From Comamonas koreensis (GTDB lineage: Bacteria > Pseudomonadota > Gammaproteobacteria > Burkholderiales > Burkholderiaceae_C): a DNA stretch of 64,000 bases. The DNA is taken from contig NZ_CP043575.1 of the NCBI RefSeq assembly GCF_014076495.1, positions 2,232,001 to 2,296,000 on the forward strand, given 5' to 3'. The notes below the pieces were generated by a model that worked only from the letters and a program-made list of their open reading frames with translations, was not told the DNA's origin and searched no databases. A program made the position numbers and the translations under genes. Shown here piece after piece: positions 27,456 to 36,844 of the stretch (positions within the stretch are counted from its first letter, which is position 1; the number at the start of each line of letters is the position of its first letter).

Positions 27456-28751
27456 ATGCGCACCTCTTCGACCGAGCCAGCAGCGTCTGCGGCCACCAAC
27501 AAGCGAGTACTGATTGCCAGTCTGATGGGCAGCTCCATCGAGTGGTTTGACTATTTCCTCTATGCGACCACGGCGGCGCTGGTGTTCGGGAAGGTGTTCT
27601 TCCCAACCACCGATCCGGTCGTGGGGCTGATGCTGTCCTACCTGACCTTCTCGCTGACCTTCTTCATCCGGCCGCTGGGCGGCTTTATCTTCTCGCACAT
27701 CGGTGACCGCATCGGGCGCAAGAAGACCTTGGTGATCACCTTGTCGCTGATGGGCGGCGCCACGGTGCTGATCGGCCTGCTGCCGGGCTATGAGCAAATT
27801 GGCATATGGGCGCCGATCCTGCTGATCGTGCTGCGCCTGGTGCAAGGCCTGGGCATTGGTGGCGAGTGGGGCGGCGCGCTGCTGTTGGCCTACGAATACG
27901 CGCCCAAGAACCGCAAGGGTCTGTTTGGCAGCGTGCCGCAGATGGGCGTGACCATCGGCATGGTGCTGGCCACCTTGGCCATCACCGTGATGAGCACCTT
28001 GCCCGATGACCAGTTTCTGGCCTGGGGCTGGCGCGTGCCGTTCCTGCTGAGCGCCATCCTGGTGTTCCTGGGCCTGTGGATCCGCAAGGGCATTGATGAG
28101 ACCCCTGCGTTCAAGCAGGCCAAGGCCAGCGGCAATGTCGCCAAGATCCCGCTGGTCGAAACCCTGCGCTACCACTGGCGCGCGGTGCTGGTGGCCGTCG
28201 CCATCAAGTTTGTCGAAACGGCGCCGTTCTATATCTTCTCGACCTTTATCGTCAGCTACGCCACGGCCACCTTGGGCTTTGAGCGCATCTCCGTGCTCAA
28301 TGCGGTCACCATTGCCACCTTGCTGACGACCGTGATGATTCCCATCATGGGGCGCCTGTCCGACAGCATTGGCCGCAAGCGCATGTTTATCGCTGGCACC
28401 TTGGTGATGGCCGCCTTCACCTTCCCGTACTTCATGCTGCTCGAGCAGCGCACTATGACCAGCCTGGTCATCGCCACCGTCGTCGGTCTGGGTCTCGTCT
28501 GGGCGCCCATCACGGCCGTGCTGGGCACCTTGTTCTCGGAGATTTTCTCGACCCGCGTGCGCTACACCGGCATCACGCTGGGCTACCAGATTGGCGCGGC
28601 GCTGGCAGGCGGCACTGCCCCCTTGCTCGCCACCTGGCTGCTCAACCGATACAACGGCTCCTGGGTGCCGGTGGCCTGGTACATCGTGGGCACGGCGGTC
28701 ATCTCGCTCATTGGCATTGCGTATGCCAAGACGGTGGCCGATAACGACTAA
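27456..28751 (+). CDS. MFS transporter, metabolite:H+ symporter (MHS) type
   Basis: A 431-residue proton symporter with about 12 membrane helices, of the MHS family that includes ShiA, ProP and KgtP. The opening SLMGSSIEWFDYFLYATTAALVF is the family mark, followed by RPLGGFIFSHIGDRIGRKKTL (the loop 2-3 motif) and LRLVQGLGIGGEWGGALLL. The ATG at 27456 begins 73 bases after the OCD-like gene, so the pair is likely cotranscribed. It probably imports the substrate of that enzyme. Confidence 0.9.
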   Translation: MRTSSTEPAASAATNKRVLIASLMGSSIEWFDYFLYATTAALVFGKVFFPTTDPVVGLMLSYLTFSLTFFIRPLGGFIFSHIGDRIGRKKTLVITLSLMGGATVLIGLLPGYEQIGIWAPILLIVLRLVQGLGIGGEWGGALLLAYEYAPKNRKGLFGSVPQMGVTIGMVLATLAITVMSTLPDDQFLAWGWRVPFLLSAILVFLGLWIRKGIDETPAFKQAKASGNVAKIPLVETLRYHWRAVLVAVAIKFVETAPFYIFSTFIVSYATATLGFERISVLNAVTIATLLTTVMIPIMGRLSDSIGRKRMFIAGTLVMAAFTFPYFMLLEQRTMTSLVIATVVGLGLVWAPITAVLGTLFSEIFSTRVRYTGITLGYQIGAALAGGTAPLLATWLLNRYNGSWVPVAWYIVGTAVISLIGIAYAKTVADND

Positions 28752-28813
28752 GGGCTCTGCCCCAGACACTGCTGCCGCCTCATCCACCGCGGCGGTGGTG
28801 GCCCACCAAAAGC

Positions 28814-28848
28814 CATCGGCCCGCTTATGAGCGGGCCGATGTTCTTGT
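28814..28848. terminator. Hairpin between convergent MFS and LOG genes
   Basis: A perfect 12-bp stem CATCGGCCCGCT/AGCGGGCCGATG (28814-28825 with 28830-28841) has a four-base loop; the plus-strand tail TTCTTG is only moderately T-rich, and the minus-strand tail has TTTT. Probably bidirectional. Confidence 0.7.
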
Positions 28849-28864
28849 GTCTGCGGGGCGCGGC

Positions 28865-29461
28865 TTAGATCACGGCACGCATCGCATCGCTTTGCTGCGA
28901 CAGGCCGGCTTCTTCGACCAGTTGTGCGAGAAGCGCGGTATGGTCATCGCCACTCTTGATCAGGCCCATCTGCCAGTCGTCCATAAAGCCCTGGCCCACG
29001 CACTGCTGCAGGAACTGCAGCATGCCGTCGTAGTAGCCATGGGCGTTGAGAATGCCGATGGGCTTGTCGTGGTAGCCCAACTGGCGCCAGGTCCAGATTT
29101 CATACAGCTCTTCAAAGGTGCCGATGCCGCCAGGGATGGCGATGAAGGCATTGCTGCGCTCGGCCATCATGGCCTTGCGCTCGTGCATCGTGGTGACCAC
29201 GTGCAGCTCGTCGCAGAGCTCATTGGCCAGCTCGCGGTCCACCAGGGCCTTGGGGATCACGCCGACCACGCGGCCGCCGGCCTCGCGCGTGGCGCGGGCC
29301 ACCGTGCCCATCAGGCCGGATTTGCCGCCGCCATAGACCAGCTGGCCGCCGTGGCTGCCAATCCAGTGGCCCACGGCCTGGGCGGCCTGGCCAAAGGCGT
29401 CGGTCTTGCCGGGGCGCGAGCCGCAGTAAACGCACATCGAAAAGCTAGGGGAGTTGGTCAT
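28865..29461 (-). CDS. LOG-family Rossmann protein (TIGR00730 type)
   Basis: A 198-residue putative nucleotide 5'-monophosphate phosphoribohydrolase (LOG family; relatives release cytokinins or hydrolyse AMP/pyrimidine nucleotides). VYCGSRPG near the start, VYGGGKSGLMG and the diagnostic IPGGIGTFEELYE (PGGxGTxxE) are present. The ATG overlaps the dgkA stop in ATGA, so the two are translationally coupled. The biological role in bacteria is mostly nucleotide housekeeping. Confidence 0.92.
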   Translation of the reverse strand: MTNSPSFSMCVYCGSRPGKTDAFGQAAQAVGHWIGSHGGQLVYGGGKSGLMGTVARATREAGGRVVGVIPKALVDRELANELCDELHVVTTMHERKAMMAERSNAFIAIPGGIGTFEELYEIWTWRQLGYHDKPIGILNAHGYYDGMLQFLQQCVGQGFMDDWQMGLIKSGDDHTALLAQLVEEAGLSQQSDAMRAVI

Positions 29462-29904
29462 TTCAGCAATCTTTCATACAAGGCAGGCAGCCACACCGCC
29501 GCGCACAGCACCAGCGCCAGGAACACGGCGGCACTGCCCATGTCCTTGGCCTTCTTGGCCAGTGCATGCCACTGGGGGCCAAAGCGGTCCATCGCCATCT
29601 CGATGCCAGTATTGAGCAGCTCGGCGATCAGCACCAGAAAAACCGGGGTGATCAGCAAGGCCCAATCGCGCCAATCGCGCGCCAGCCAGATGGAGGCAGG
29701 CAGCATCAGCAGCGCGAGCATGGCCTCCAGGCGGAAGGCCTTTTCGCCCCAGCCGGCCCGCAGGCCTTGCAGCGAGTAGCCTGCGGCATGCCAGACGCGG
29801 GCCAGGCCCGTGCGGCTTTTTTGCGGGTTGGCGGCGTGGATGTCGGCCAGGCTGTGCGCTGGCGCGGCGGGCTCGGTGGGGGGGCGGGGATCGGGCTGGT
29901 TCAT
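29458..29904 (-). CDS. dgkA: Diacylglycerol kinase
   Basis: A small integral membrane kinase returning diacylglycerol to phosphatidic acid. The 148-residue product has a hydrophilic head of about 30 residues and then the DgkA core: GWGEKAFRLEAML, ELLNTGIEMAMDRFG and HALAKKAKDMGSAAVFLAL, with the conserved Glu and Asp residues and three membrane helices. The head is longer than in E. coli DgkA (about 122 residues). It is coupled to the downstream LOG gene. Confidence 0.93.
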   Translation of the reverse strand: MNQPDPRPPTEPAAPAHSLADIHAANPQKSRTGLARVWHAAGYSLQGLRAGWGEKAFRLEAMLALLMLPASIWLARDWRDWALLITPVFLVLIAELLNTGIEMAMDRFGPQWHALAKKAKDMGSAAVFLALVLCAAVWLPALYERLLK

Positions 29905-30031
29905 AGGGAGCGTGGTAGTCGCCCATCATGGCACAGCGCGGGCGACACAAAGCATATTATTGCACTGCAGCATTTGATCGGCGCGCTGCGTGGCGCTTGC
30001 GCCCAGCAGCGCTGGCGCAACAAGGGTCCAT

Positions 30032-30601
30032 CTAGCCCGACCGATCAGGCGCCGTGTTTTTGGGCGCAGGGCGCTCGGCGCTGACCAGGCGGGTACCCGC
30101 GATCGCATCGTGCCAGAACTGCTGCAGCGGGTGCAGCCGGCTGGCCAGCGCCCAGAGCACGATCCAGCCGCTCAGCAGCACGACGATTTCGCCCACCGGC
30201 AGGCTAAAGGGCATGCTGACAACCAGCGGCGGCAGAAACCACAGCCAGCTGCAGACATAGCGCAGCAACGCGCGGCCCTGGGTCAGCGGCTGGCCATGGC
30301 GGTCAACGATGCGGATCTGCCAGGTCTTCATCGCCAGGGTCTGGCCCTTGTGCCAGAACCAGGTGAAGTAGATGCCAAAGATGATGAACAGGAACAGCTG
30401 CAGGCCATGGCGGTTGTCCATCGCATTGCGGGTCTGGCTCAGCGAGCTGTAGAGGTAGCCCGACATAAAGACCACGCCAAACATCAGCATGCCCTCGTAC
30501 AACCAGCAGGCCATGCGCCGCGCCAGGCGCGGTGCGCGCAACAGGGCGCTGGTGGCGAGAGGGCCGGAAGGGAGCGCTGTTGTGCTGGAAGTGGTCTGCA
30601 T
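30032..30601 (-). CDS. RDD-family membrane protein
   Basis: A 189-residue RDD domain protein of unknown function. Family elements are RLARRMACWLYEGMLM (Arg in helix 1), GQTLAMKTWQIRIVD before helix 3 and WHDAIAGTRLV at the end; three to four membrane helices are visible. ATG at 30601 is preferred over the longer open frame, which would run into the upstream DUF3106 gene. It starts 10 bases after that gene and is likely the last gene of the sigma-factor operon. Confidence 0.8.
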   Translation of the reverse strand: MQTTSSTTALPSGPLATSALLRAPRLARRMACWLYEGMLMFGVVFMSGYLYSSLSQTRNAMDNRHGLQLFLFIIFGIYFTWFWHKGQTLAMKTWQIRIVDRHGQPLTQGRALLRYVCSWLWFLPPLVVSMPFSLPVGEIVVLLSGWIVLWALASRLHPLQQFWHDAIAGTRLVSAERPAPKNTAPDRSG

Positions 30602-30611
30602 GCGGACAGTA

Positions 30612-31547
30612 TCAGGTCGGCGGGTGCACCGGGCTGTCGCTGTTGCGCGACTGCGATTCGCCCGCCGGTGGCCGGCTGGGGGCATCGAGCGGGGGCAGCG
30701 GCGAGGAGGTAACAGGCGCGGGCATTTGCACCGGGGCGGTCTCCACCACCGGGGCAGGCGGCAAGGCGGGGGACGGCGCCGGGGGTAGCGCGGGGGCTGG
30801 GGCGTGCGCTGTGCCGTTGGCGGCCGGGGCTGGCCCGCTGAGGGGGCCTACTTCGACTGGCGTCACCATGCCGCGCGACTGCACACGGATCTCGGGCGGC
30901 GGCAGGATCTTGGGCGGGTTGGCGCGGTTGGGGTTGATGGCGGCAGCGGGCACCTTGACCAGGCGCCCGGTGCTGCGGGCGGTGGGGCGGGGCGCGAGCG
31001 CCACGCCACCGTGGTAGAGCACGCCGCCCTGGGCCAGGCGCTTGCGCTCACGGGCGCTGAGTGCCTGGTAGTCTTCCCAGAGCTTGCGTTTTTCCTCGGC
31101 CGACAGGCTGCTGATGTTCGAGTAGTTGAGCCGGGCCTGGCTTTGGTCGGAGAGGCTGAACTTGGCCCATTCCTTCATGTGCTCGGCAATGCGCAGCTGC
31201 TCTTCGGGGGAGAAATCGTCAAAGCTGTCGGCGATCATTGTCCAGCGGCTTTTTTGCTGGGTGGTCAGCCAGTTCCACTGCTCTTCGAGCGGCGCCAGCA
31301 CGGTGCGCTGGTCGTCATCGAGCGCCTCCCAGCTCGGGCCTTCATTGCGCGGGCTGCTCGAGCGCGTGACGCTGTTGGCGCTCACCAGATCGCTGGCGGC
31401 GCTGCCGTAGATATTGGCGGCCTTGTTGCCGGCGTAGATGCCCACAACAGCAAAAGCAGCCAGCAAAATACTGGCTGCCAGGGCGGGGATGCTCGAAGGG
31501 GCGGGCGTGCTGCCGGCTACCTCGTCGTTATCGTAATCGTGTCTCAA
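30612..31547 (-). CDS. DUF3106 protein, TTG start
   Basis: A 311-residue membrane-anchored protein. One hydrophobic helix (ALAASILLAAFAVVGIYAG, about 22-40) is followed by the DUF3106 region with WEALDDDQRTVLAPLEEQWNWL and repeats of the W..L pattern, then a long Pro/Ala-rich C-terminal half of low complexity. Translation most likely starts at the TTG at 31547, whose bases overlap the stop of the upstream gene (TTGA), a coupling arrangement. Function unknown; position suggests part of the sigma-factor system. Confidence 0.8.
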   Translation of the reverse strand: MRHDYDNDEVAGSTPAPSSIPALAASILLAAFAVVGIYAGNKAANIYGSAASDLVSANSVTRSSSPRNEGPSWEALDDDQRTVLAPLEEQWNWLTTQQKSRWTMIADSFDDFSPEEQLRIAEHMKEWAKFSLSDQSQARLNYSNISSLSAEEKRKLWEDYQALSARERKRLAQGGVLYHGGVALAPRPTARSTGRLVKVPAAAINPNRANPPKILPPPEIRVQSRGMVTPVEVGPLSGPAPAANGTAHAPAPALPPAPSPALPPAPVVETAPVQMPAPVTSSPLPPLDAPSRPPAGESQSRNSDSPVHPPT

Positions 31548-31978
31548 CGCTTGTCAGTGGGCTGCTTTTGGGCAGCAATCTTCAGAAACTGGGTAAAACC
31601 AGGATCAGTATAGGCGCTTGGCGGCAGCTCGTCAGCCAGCAAGGTGGCATCGTACTCTGCCATTTCGCTGGCGCCTTCGTCCGCCTGAACACCATTGAAG
31701 AAAGCCAGGCCGGCCACCATCGCGCTTAGCGGCACGGCCGACACCACGGCGCGCCACCAGTTGCGTTTGCCAGAAGGTGCAGCTTCCTGCTGGGGCTGGC
31801 GTGCAATAGCGGGCACAGCCACCACCTTGCGGCGGGACAGCGCGCGCTCGCGGGCCGCTCGCAAACGTTCGCTGATGTCGTAGTCGAGATCAGCCTCGGC
31901 TTCGCTCAGCCGAGCGGTGACGCGGCGGGCAAAAATTTCAGCATTGACAACGGTTTGGGCGGTGTTTGAGCGGTTCAT
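31544..31978 (-). CDS. DUF3619 protein, possible anti-sigma partner
   Basis: A 144-residue protein with one central membrane helix (VVSAVPLSAMVAGLAFFNG, about 79-97). The N-terminal cytoplasmic part contains DLDYDISERLRAARERAL, the DUF3619 mark. The gene lies directly after an ECF-type sigma factor with an ATGA overlap. A single-span protein in that position is the usual place for an anti-sigma factor, but this role is inferred only. Confidence 0.8.
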   Translation of the reverse strand: MNRSNTAQTVVNAEIFARRVTARLSEAEADLDYDISERLRAARERALSRRKVVAVPAIARQPQQEAAPSGKRNWWRAVVSAVPLSAMVAGLAFFNGVQADEGASEMAEYDATLLADELPPSAYTDPGFTQFLKIAAQKQPTDKR

Positions 31979-32538
31979 AGCACGATTCCTTTGGCCTTAA
32001 GCACTTTACTCAAGGTTTGGATGGCGCGAAAGCAGTGGGTTTTTACACTTCCCTCTGAGCAACCCATGGCTGCTGCAGTCTCTGCGATGTCCATCTCTTC
32101 CCAATAACGCATCAGAAACGCTTCGCGTTGACGCGCTGGCAACTGTTGTATCTCTTTTTCTATTAATGCAAGGGTTTGTTTGCGGTTGGTGTGGTCCTCG
32201 GCACTCTGCTCGGCCTCCCCATTGTCGGCGTTGTAGATATCGAGGAGGTTGAATTCCCCCTCGTCATCCGGGCCTTCGAAGTCGCTCATCGTCGTAAAGA
32301 GCGCGTTGCGCGTCTTTTGCCGGCGAAACCAGTCGAGCGTGCTGTTGGACAGGATGCGCTGGAACAGCATCGGCAGCTCGTTGGGCGGCTTGTCCCCATA
32401 GTGCTCGGCCAGCTTCATCATGCTGTCCTGCACGATGTCGAGCGCTGCTTCCTGGTCGCGCACATGAAAAAGCGAGCGCTTGAAAGCTCGCTTTTCAACG
32501 CTTTTCAGAAAGTCGGACAGTTCTCGTTCTGTGGCCAA
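31975..32538 (-). CDS. ECF-type RNA polymerase sigma factor
   Basis: A 187-residue sigma-70 family factor. Region 2 is around LFHVRDQEAALDIVQDSMMKLAEHYGD, quoted by DIVQDSMMKL, and RILSNSTLDWFRRQKTR. Region 4 is QLPARQREAFLMRYWEEMDIAE plus AAAMGCSEGSVKTHCFRAIQTL. I use the TTG at 32538 (giving MATERELSDFLKSVEKRAF) because the domain starts there. The open frame continues upstream but would cross the promoter region shared with ilvB. First gene of an overlapping four-gene operon with DUF3619, DUF3106 and RDD genes. Confidence 0.85.
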   Translation of the reverse strand: MATERELSDFLKSVEKRAFKRSLFHVRDQEAALDIVQDSMMKLAEHYGDKPPNELPMLFQRILSNSTLDWFRRQKTRNALFTTMSDFEGPDDEGEFNLLDIYNADNGEAEQSAEDHTNRKQTLALIEKEIQQLPARQREAFLMRYWEEMDIAETAAAMGCSEGSVKTHCFRAIQTLSKVLKAKGIVL

Positions 32539-32631
32539 ATCGTACCCAACACCGTGGTTATTCAGAGATTTCTCGCTTTTTACCCGGGTAAATAAACCAA
32601 GTGTGGCAAAAAACACCGCATCAAGCCTTAG

Positions 32632-32640
32632 ATTATCGCA
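32632..32640 (-). promoter_or_regulatory. Extended -10 for the sigma-factor operon
   Basis: On the minus strand TGC precedes GATAAT (32632-32637), about 95 bases before the TTG start. A nearly identical TGCGATAAT points the other way 50 bases off. Confidence 0.4.
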
Positions 32641-32664
32641 TCCTATCGAAAAAAAATCCGTAGC

Positions 32665-32695
32665 TTGTCGCAAAGCAATGCTGCAGTGCGATAAT
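32665..32695 (+). promoter_or_regulatory. Candidate ilvB promoter
   Basis: TTGTCG (32665-32670), a 19-base spacer and GATAAT (32690-32695) with an upstream TGC (extended -10). This would give a leader of about 140 bases before ilvB; I see no valine/leucine/isoleucine-rich leader peptide in it. Confidence 0.4.
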
Positions 32696-32843
32696 GTACA
32701 AGCATCAAAAAGCAAAAGGGTCACGGTCCGGCGTCGCAAGCATCTCGCCCATGTCCGTTGGCCTCAAGTTCCAAGCAGGCTCCACAAGAGCTGGGTGAGG
32801 AGCACCAGAGGTTTTTCGTTAGAGAAATTCACAAAGGTTGATC

Positions 32844-34634
32844 ATGGAAATGTCCAAGGCCGAGCAGAACTCGGCGCAAGCGGCGCATCAGTCCGCGCAG
32901 AAATCCCAAGAACTCATGGGTGCTGAAGTGCTGGTCAAGGCACTGCAGGCCGAAGGCGTCAAGCAGCTGTGGGGCTACCCCGGCGGTGCAGTTCTCTACA
33001 TCTACGACGCGCTCTACAAGCAAGACACCATCAACCATGTGCTGGTTCGCCATGAACAGGCAGCAGTGCATGCGGCAGACGGTTTTGCCCGCGCCACCGG
33101 TGAAGTGGGCGTGGCCCTGGTCACCTCCGGCCCCGGCCTGACGAATGCCGTCACCGGTATTGCCACTGCTTACACAGACAGCATCCCCATCGTCGTGATC
33201 TCCGGTCAGACATCCACGACCGCCATTGGCTCGGATGCGTTCCAGGAATGCGATACCGTCGGTATCACGCGCCCCATCGTCAAGCACAACTTCCTGGTCA
33301 AGGACGTGCGCGACCTGGCGCTGACGATGAAAAAAGCGTTTCATATCGCACGCACGGGCCGCCCTGGCCCCGTGGTGATCGATATTCCCAAGGACGTGTC
33401 CTTCAAGAAGGTGGCCTACAGCGGCTATCCCTCGACGGTCGAGATGCGCTCCTACAACCCGGTCAAGAAGGGTCACAGCGGCCAGATCCGCAAGGCCTTG
33501 CAGCTGCTGCTGTCGGCCAAGCGCCCCTATATCTATACCGGTGGCGGTGTGCTGCTGAGCGGCGCCGAGCAAGAGCTGCGCACCCTGGTGGACCTGCTGG
33601 GCTACCCGGTGACCCACACCTTGCTGGGCCTGGGCGCCTACCCGGCCAGCGACAAGAAATTCCTGGGCATGCTGGGCATGCACGGCACGATCGAAGCCAA
33701 CAACGCGATGCAGAACTGCGATGTGCTGCTGGCCGTCGGTGCGCGCTTTGATGACCGGGTGATCGGCAACCCCAAGCACTTCATGTCGGTGGAGCGCAAG
33801 ATCATCCATGTCGACATTGACCCCTCGTCGATCTCCAAGCGCGTCAAGGTGGATGTGCCCATCGTGGGCGACTGCAAGGAAGTGCTGACCGAGCTGATCG
33901 CGATGGTGCGCGAGAGCGTGGTCAGCCCCGATGCCGAGGCGCTGCAAAACTGGTGGAAGACCATCGAAGACTGGCGCAGCCGCGATTGCCTGCGCTATGA
34001 CCGTGGCAACAAGGAGGTGATCAAGCCCCAGTTCGTGGTCGAGACGCTGTGGCAGATGACCCGCGATGCGGACTGCTATGTGACCTCGGACGTGGGCCAG
34101 CACCAGATGTGGGCTGCGCAGTACTACCGTTTTGAGGAGTCGCGCCGCTGGATCAACTCGGGCGGCCTGGGCACGATGGGCGTGGGCATCCCCTATGCGA
34201 TGGGCATCAAGCTGGCCAAGCCCGATGCCGAGGTGTTCTGCATCACCGGCGAAGGCTCGGTGCAGATGAACATCCAGGAGCTGGCCACCTGCCGCCAGTA
34301 CGAGACGCCGATCATCATCTGCGCGCTCAACAACCGCTTCCTGGGCATGGTGCGCCAGTGGCAAGAGATCGAGTACTCGGGCCGCTACAGCCACAGCTAC
34401 ATGGATTCGCTGCCTGACTTCGTCAAGCTGGCCGAAGCCTATGGCCATGCGGGCATTCTGATCGAGAAGCCCGAGGATGTGGAGCCCGCGCTGCGCGAGG
34501 CGCGGCGCATTGCCCGCGAAGAGCGCAAGAGCGTGTTCCTCGATTTCCGCACCGATCCGACCGAGAACGTCTTCCCGATGGTCCAGGCCGGCAAGGGCAT
34601 CACCGAGATGCTGCTGGGCGCGGACGATCTGTAA
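32844..34634 (+). CDS. ilvB: Acetolactate synthase, large (catalytic) subunit
   Basis: ThDP-dependent condensation of pyruvate with pyruvate or 2-ketobutyrate, first step of Val/Leu/Ile synthesis. The 596-residue product has VRHEQAAVHAADGFAR with the catalytic Glu, SGPGLTNAVTGIATAY, and the ThDP/Mg motif ITGEGSVQMNIQEL. The ATG at 32844 has AAAGG six bases upstream; another ATG lies at 32850. A 25-residue Gln/Ala/Ser-rich head precedes the fold. It forms a block with ilvH, a small membrane gene and ilvC. Confidence 0.96.
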   Translation: MEMSKAEQNSAQAAHQSAQKSQELMGAEVLVKALQAEGVKQLWGYPGGAVLYIYDALYKQDTINHVLVRHEQAAVHAADGFARATGEVGVALVTSGPGLTNAVTGIATAYTDSIPIVVISGQTSTTAIGSDAFQECDTVGITRPIVKHNFLVKDVRDLALTMKKAFHIARTGRPGPVVIDIPKDVSFKKVAYSGYPSTVEMRSYNPVKKGHSGQIRKALQLLLSAKRPYIYTGGGVLLSGAEQELRTLVDLLGYPVTHTLLGLGAYPASDKKFLGMLGMHGTIEANNAMQNCDVLLAVGARFDDRVIGNPKHFMSVERKIIHVDIDPSSISKRVKVDVPIVGDCKEVLTELIAMVRESVVSPDAEALQNWWKTIEDWRSRDCLRYDRGNKEVIKPQFVVETLWQMTRDADCYVTSDVGQHQMWAAQYYRFEESRRWINSGGLGTMGVGIPYAMGIKLAKPDAEVFCITGEGSVQMNIQELATCRQYETPIIICALNNRFLGMVRQWQEIEYSGRYSHSYMDSLPDFVKLAEAYGHAGILIEKPEDVEPALREARRIAREERKSVFLDFRTDPTENVFPMVQAGKGITEMLLGADDL

Positions 34635-34776
34635 ACGCCTTTCTGGCTTGGCGCGCCTTGTGGCAAGCGCGCGTCCAGCCTTCCCTTGGGTTTTCCCTTT
34701 CTGACGAATCTATTGTCTACCGAGCCCAGCGCTTACCGGCGTTGGGGGAGGGTAGCGAAAAGAGGAATCTGTTCTT

Positions 34777-35268
34777 ATGAAACACATCATTGCGGTTCTC
34801 CTGGAGAACGAACCAGGCGCCCTGTCGCGCGTGGTGGGCCTGTTTTCGGCCCGTGGCTACAACATCGAGTCGCTCACCGTGGCACCCACCGAGGATGCCT
34901 CGCTGTCGCGCATGACCATCACCACCACCGGCTCGGACGACGTCATCGAGCAGATCACCAAGCACCTCAACCGTCTCATTGAGGTGGTCAAGGTGGTTGA
35001 TCTGACCGAAGGCGCCTACACCGAGCGCGAGCTGATGATGATCAAGGTGCGGGCCGTCGGCAAGGAGCGCGAGGAGATGAAGCGCATGGCCGACATCTTC
35101 CGTGGTCGCATCATCGATGTGACCGAGAAGAGCTACACCATCGAGGTGACCGGCGACCAGGCCAAGAACGATGCCTTCCTGGGCGCGATCGACCGGTCGG
35201 CCATCCTCGAGACCGTGCGTACCGGTGCCAGCGGCATCGGTCGCGGTGAACGCATCTTGCGCGTGTAA
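34777..35268 (+). CDS. ilvH: Acetolactate synthase, small regulatory subunit
   Basis: Binds IlvB, raises its activity and confers valine feedback. The 163-residue product begins MKHIIAVLLENEPGALSRVV, an ACT domain with the effector-site Gly/Asn region GYNIESLTVAPTED, then a second domain ending TGASGIGRGERILRV. Length matches IlvH. AGAGGA precedes the ATG. Its stop shares one base with the start of the next small gene (TAATG). Confidence 0.96.
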   Translation: MKHIIAVLLENEPGALSRVVGLFSARGYNIESLTVAPTEDASLSRMTITTTGSDDVIEQITKHLNRLIEVVKVVDLTEGAYTERELMMIKVRAVGKEREEMKRMADIFRGRIIDVTEKSYTIEVTGDQAKNDAFLGAIDRSAILETVRTGASGIGRGERILRV

Positions 35269-35570
35269 TGCGCTGGTGTCACCGGCTGCGACGCCATGCC
35301 CGTCAGGCGGTGGGGGTGGTGCTGCTGCTGGTGGGGCTTGTGCTGGTGGTGGCCTGGGTGCAGACGGACGACCCTGATTGCAGTCTGTCCCAGGACCTTT
35401 TCACACAGCAGCGCTTGTGTGATGGCATCTTTGGCGAGCCCGACGAAAACGCTTCGAGGCGCACCAACCCCTGGCTAGTACTCATAGTAGGATTGGGCGC
35501 TTTTGTAGCGGGAGCTTATTTGCTGGCTTCAGGACCTGCGGCAAGGCCCCCTGACGATGCAGATTCTTGA
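35268..35570 (+). CDS. Small two-helix membrane protein in the ilv operon
   Basis: A 100-residue protein I do not recognise. It has a basic N-terminus (RWCHRLRRHARQ), a first membrane helix (AVGVVLLLVGLVLVVAWV), a loop of about 35 residues with two Cys (DPDCSLSQ and QRLCDGIFGE) that would lie outside, and a second helix (WLVLIVGLGAFVAGAYLLA) with an acidic tail. The start overlaps the ilvH stop by one base, so it is translated with ilvH. The two loop Cys could form a disulfide. Role in branched-chain synthesis is not evident. Confidence 0.75.
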   Translation: MRWCHRLRRHARQAVGVVLLLVGLVLVVAWVQTDDPDCSLSQDLFTQQRLCDGIFGEPDENASRRTNPWLVLIVGLGAFVAGAYLLASGPAARPPDDADS

Positions 35571-35600
35571 GAATGTTTGTTTGAATTTCTGAATTTTTGA

Positions 35601-36638
<1,038 letters not shown>

Positions 36639-36684
36639 ATCCCGGCGGCTGCCGCAGCCCTGTTGCGGCGCCGAGGTGATGTGC

Positions 36685-36711
36685 AAAGGACTGCTTTGGC
36701 AGTCCTTTTTT
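36685..36711 (+). terminator. Terminator after ilvC
   Basis: The perfect 10-bp stem AAAGGACTGC/GCAGTCCTTT (36685-36694 with 36699-36708) ends in six T. Confidence 0.92.
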
Positions 36712-36844
36712 CATGGGCATGGCCGGCGGGGCCGCGCTGGCGAAAAGCTACACTGTAGCCCAAGCCCGGCGGGGCCAGAACCCGCTGGAAACTATAAAAT
36801 AAGTAGCTGATTGCGCAGATATAGCTGGCGCTGGAGTGGATTGA

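Noticed and set aside
32699..32806. A 33-to-34-codon frame (MYKHQKAKG...) in the ilvB leader as an attenuation peptide
   Set aside because: It is not rich in Val, Leu or Ile, and no strong terminator with competing arms follows it.
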